Assembly (NCBI GenBank): GCA_045643185.1
Contig: JAZUKH010000279.1
Coordinates: 4,799-68,798, forward strand
From: RGIG464 sp045643185
GTDB taxonomy: Bacteria > Myxococcota_A > Bradymonadia > UBA4248
Length of the DNA: 64,000 nucleotides
Reading direction: 5' to 3'
Shown: piece by piece, positions 61,755-64,000 of the stretch
How the letters are laid out: the number at the start of each line of letters is the position of its first letter
Numbering within the stretch: position 1 is the first letter of the stretch
Made by a program: the position numbers and the translations under genes
Notes under the pieces: generated by a model
What the model was told of the DNA's origin: nothing
The model's database searches: none
Seen by the model: the letters and a program-made list of their open reading frames with translations, nothing else

Positions 61755-62399
61755 TTAGAGAAGCCCGGTCCCCACATCACCGCAGCAACGGAAACCCATA
61801 CTTCCCGTGATACTGATGCGTGAGGGATCTTTGACCTGTTTGGCAGAACCACCGCAGGAAAGTTCAGAGGATTCCGAGTTGAAGGAACCTCCCATGATCC
61901 AGGCAGAGCCGTTAAACGAGTCATCCTGGACCCATTCACTGGCGTTACCGCTCATGTCATAGACGCCCTGCGGCGTTTTACAGGACTGATTCTGCCCTGA
62001 CAATTGAAGCACGCCTGAGTCGTTGCATTTGCCTTTGGCAAAATCATTGCCATACGGATAGTCACCGCCAGCAGAACACGCGGCGAGCCATTCTGACTTG
62101 GTGCAAAGATGCTTATTGGCGTCAAGACAGGCGTTGATCGCATCTTCAAACGTCACATTCGTCCATGGCACCGTGCTCGCATAGCTGCAAGCCAGCGTAA
62201 TTCCATTCCCCGCAGTCTCGGCCGTAGCATTGGAACGCGACGCTTCGCAGGCATCGATCATAAAATCATAGCCAGTGGCGCTGTTCGCAATTTTTACCAT
62301 AGCAGTCTCGTTTGATTCACACCAGGTATCCCCGAAATCACAGGCTGTCGAAAAAACGGCCAAACAGGTCAATAACAAAGCAAATGTTGTATGTTTCAT
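61755..62399 (-). CDS. Formylglycine-generating enzyme-like lipoprotein
   Basis: 214 aa; ATG at 62399 gives a signal peptide with lipobox STAC (Cys about 20). The domain (about 45-214) has the SUMF1/FGE fold pattern: TWCESNETAM, MIDACEAS, VPWTNVTFEDAINACLDANKHLCTKSEWLAACSAGG, YPYGN, GVYDMSGNASEWVQD, GGSFNSESSELSC, and GFRCC. FGE uses a Cys pair for oxidation; several Cys are present, but the catalytic set is not proven, so it may be a binding variant. Its location outside the cytoplasm is unusual for true FGE. Confidence 0.83.
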   Translation of the reverse strand: MKHTTFALLLTCLAVFSTACDFGDTWCESNETAMVKIANSATGYDFMIDACEASRSNATAETAGNGITLACSYASTVPWTNVTFEDAINACLDANKHLCTKSEWLAACSAGGDYPYGNDFAKGKCNDSGVLQLSGQNQSCKTPQGVYDMSGNASEWVQDDSFNGSAWIMGGSFNSESSELSCGGSAKQVKDPSRISITGSMGFRCCGDVGTGLL

Positions 62400-62448
62400 A
62401 ACTTTATCCTGCCGATTGGGCGTTAACGGCGCAAAGCGCCTGAATTGA

Positions 62449-63207
62449 CTAAACCACTTCGAATAGACTTTTACCAATAAAGAACTGATCTTTGACATTG
62501 AGCTCGACAGGCTGCGACGAGCGCACAAAGGTGCCATTAAGGGAGGCGTGATCGGACAGAATAACGCCACGTTGTGTGCCACGAATCGAAAAATGTGAAG
62601 GACTCATCAGATCGTCGTTCTGAAACGTAAAATTGCCTTCGCTGCGACCAACGTCAATGCCCGTGTCGCTTGCCGCCAAAGCGCGGCCGCGCACGCCATT
62701 CTGAAGCAATTCCACGAGTCTGAATCGCTCACCGCGGCACGGCGTTCCATAAAACTCAGTGCCCGTGTCATCCACACACGATTCAAACTTGAGCAATTCG
62801 AACAAAAAGATCGTATTGCCGGCCTGAACAATGTCCTGGTCATTGACGATGACCTTGGAATTCACGCGACGATAAATGCCATTGAGCGAACCAAGATCCT
62901 CAACGAACAAATGCTCGTCCTTACAAACTAAACGAGCATGGACGGGCGAGACCGTTGGATCATTGAGCTGATACCCATCACAGTTCCGACCGATAACGAG
63001 CGACGGATAGACACGCACATAGTCTCCCGCATTCGCACCAGTCAAAGCATGAATAGCTCGTCCCCTGATGCCGGAATAAACCGAGTATTGTCTGGTCTCC
63101 ACCAGCTCGGCAACCGCCGCGCCAGCCTCGACCATTTGACCACAACGATTACAGAATTTATACCCATCACCGATGGGATTGCCACAATGTGAACAGATCG
63201 AACCCAC
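62449..63207 (-). CDS. Zinc-ribbon protein with two FHA domains
   Basis: 252 aa; GTG start at 63207 with GGAGG before it. N-terminal zinc ribbon CSHCGNPIGDGYKFCNRC (four Cys). Two forkhead-associated phospho-Thr-binding domains: SLVIGRNCDGYQLNDPTVSP...DLGSLNGIYR (about 65-125) and DVGRSEGNFTFQNDDLMSPSHFSI...DHASLNGTFVR (about 180-240). It should read pThr marks, perhaps those of a Hanks-type kinase such as the one at 15042. Its 3' neighbour is the FGE-like lipoprotein gene. Confidence 0.9.
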   Translation of the reverse strand: MGSICSHCGNPIGDGYKFCNRCGQMVEAGAAVAELVETRQYSVYSGIRGRAIHALTGANAGDYVRVYPSLVIGRNCDGYQLNDPTVSPVHARLVCKDEHLFVEDLGSLNGIYRRVNSKVIVNDQDIVQAGNTIFLFELLKFESCVDDTGTEFYGTPCRGERFRLVELLQNGVRGRALAASDTGIDVGRSEGNFTFQNDDLMSPSHFSIRGTQRGVILSDHASLNGTFVRSSQPVELNVKDQFFIGKSLFEVV

Positions 63208-63284
63208 GTCAACCTCCGTAAAAAAATTGAGGGTTCTGTATTTTACCAAATTTGAACGTCAAACTGCAACAACGCACGCATTTT

Positions 63285-63373
63285 CTAGAATACACTTACT
63301 TTTGTATCTCCTTAGGTCGCGATATACCTTGCTACATCATTGGTTTTGAATCTTTGCACAACAAGCGCCTGGA
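63285..63373. repeat. 89-bp direct repeat, copy 1
   Basis: Nearly identical (two visible differences) to 63912-64000. Starts CTAGAA, contains CTTAGGTCGCGATATACCTT and ends CAACAAGCGCCTGGA. Non-coding; the second copy is cut by the window edge, so the full repeat may be longer. Confidence 0.92.
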
Positions 63374-63439
63374 TTGTGCACGACATGACTGATCATCGCC
63401 ATCAAAGCAAAACGCAAACATGAACCTGATTCCCCACAC

Positions 63440-63530
63440 ACACCCGTGTAGGTCTAACACCTACATAAGCTAATAAAATGGTCCCCATACCTTATATTGC
63501 CAACCAAGTTTAAAAACGTGACAGATTTTT
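63440..63530 (-). repeat. Inverted relative of the 46-kb tandem unit
   Basis: On the - strand: TTGGCAATATAAGGTATGGG then ACC, ATGTAGGTGTTAGACCTAC quasi-palindrome. The 5' hairpin arm of the 46-kb unit is missing. The GTAGGT...ACCTAC stem here pairs better than at 46 kb. Confidence 0.75.
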
Positions 63531-63540
63531 TGAAAAAATC

Positions 63541-63675
63541 GTTACAACTTAGCTGAGGAAGCATTGTCTGGTCAGAAATTCAAGATCTCAGCCGTCGCGA
63601 AGCCGAAGGCAAGCAGGCTGAGATTGGGCGAGCGGACGCGATTTGTTCGAAGCCGAAGGCAAGTTCGCGGCCGCC
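63541..63675 (+). repeat. Family B hairpin element, double module (copy 3)
   Basis: GTTACAACTTAGCTGAGGAAGCA, GTCTGGTCAGAAATTCAAG, ATCTCAGCC/GGCTGAGAT around GCGAAGCCGAAGGCAAGC, then GCGGACGCG...CGCGGCCGC around CGAAGCCGAAGGCAAGTT. Confidence 0.88.
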
Positions 63676-63727
63676 GACTCCAAAATTGAGTTTACGATGA
63701 TATGCCTTAACACTCCTGAAGTTGGTA

Positions 63728-63770
63728 CGGCCGTGTGGCATGTTTGGGCGAAGCGAGTTCCACACGGCCG
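63728..63770. repeat. Family B-like hairpin with 11-bp stem
   Basis: CGGCCGTGTGG / CCACACGGCCG enclosing a loop that includes GGGCGAAGCGAG, similar to the start of the family B loop. Further palindromes follow at 63796-63819 (GGGGGACG/CGTCCCCC) and 63828-63843 (GCAGGCC/GGCCTGC). Confidence 0.7.
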
Positions 63771-63911
63771 ACAAAAGAGCGCTCGGGGGTTGCAAGGGGG
63801 ACGGGCGCCAGCGTCCCCCTGCGCGCCGCAGGCCAAGGCCTGCTCAAAACAAAATGTTCAAGATGAAACGAACAAACTAAAACAGATTATGATCCTTGGC
63901 TATGCTGTAAC

Positions 63912-64000
63912 CTAGAAAACACTTACTTTTGTATCTCCTTAGGTCGCGATATACCTTGCTACATCATTGTTTTTGAATCTTTGCACAACAAGCGCCTGGA
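63912..64000. repeat. 89-bp direct repeat, copy 2 (cut by window edge)
   Basis: Matches 63285-63373. Spacing 627 bp. With the repeats between them the region 63208-64000 has no credible gene. Confidence 0.92.

Noticed and set aside
63643..63915. ORF of 90 codons at the right edge
   Set aside because: It crosses family B loops and several palindromes and has no start signal; its codons come from repeats.

Overview
The window looks like a chromosomal segment from a diderm (Gram-negative) bacterium, most likely a Myxococcota/Deltaproteobacteria-type lineage of moderate GC. That placement is an inference. It rests on the many lipoproteins with a lipobox, a eukaryotic-type Ser/Thr kinase, a zinc-ribbon/double-FHA protein, Cys-rich FG-GAP surface lipoproteins, a matrixin protease with a C-terminal membrane anchor, a DUF1844 protein and a mevalonate kinase. 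No rRNA, tRNA, CRISPR array, prophage or transposase gene was seen.

Left part (1-24 kb), mostly + strand: the end of glycogen synthase; a pseudouridine synthase fused to an RlmI-like methyltransferase; a mannose-6-phosphate isomerase and a GT4 glycosyltransferase (- strand); a secreted Cthe_2159-type beta-helix protein; glmS; dut; a first giant Cys-rich/FG-GAP lipoprotein; a Ser/Thr kinase; thiL; methyltransferases; smpB overlapping a cold-shock gene; an MBOAT acyltransferase with its SGNH partner; and a solitary rplC.

Middle (24-46 kb): a membrane-bound AAA+ regulator related to sigma-54 activators but without GAFTGA; a PHA-granule-type regulator; an AAA-ATPase/PD-(D/E)XK protein; a large EF-hand membrane protein; a second giant Cys-rich/FG-GAP lipoprotein; a lidless Hsp70 in an operon with a lipoprotein; and a - strand group from 39.7 to 45.8 kb. 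That group holds a DUF72 protein, a DUF1844 protein, a two-SH3b protein with a C39-like cysteine peptidase domain, a beta-helix-like lipoprotein and a calpain-like cysteine peptidase. The two peptidase-like proteins share a short N-terminal motif and are my best candidate for an undescribed secreted-effector system.

Right part (46-64 kb): mevalonate kinase downstream of a gap-pgk-tpiA glycolytic cluster; a coupled matrixin metalloprotease pair; a PDZ lipoprotein and uvrC; an outer-membrane protein; lipoproteins; an FCP1-like phosphatase; a DksA-type regulator; an AmpG-type permease; a FGE/sulfatase-modifying-like lipoprotein; and the FHA protein.

The most striking non-coding signal is a dense set of intergenic palindromic elements. 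Family A has the core GGCTAT-stem-ATACGCC, with outer and inner stems that change together between copies; it occurs at about ten loci. Family B is a hairpin with the loop GAAGCCGAAGGCAAG, at three loci. There is also a roughly 146-bp tandem array at 46.1-46.5 kb with a related inverted copy near 63.5 kb, and an 89-bp direct repeat at the right edge.
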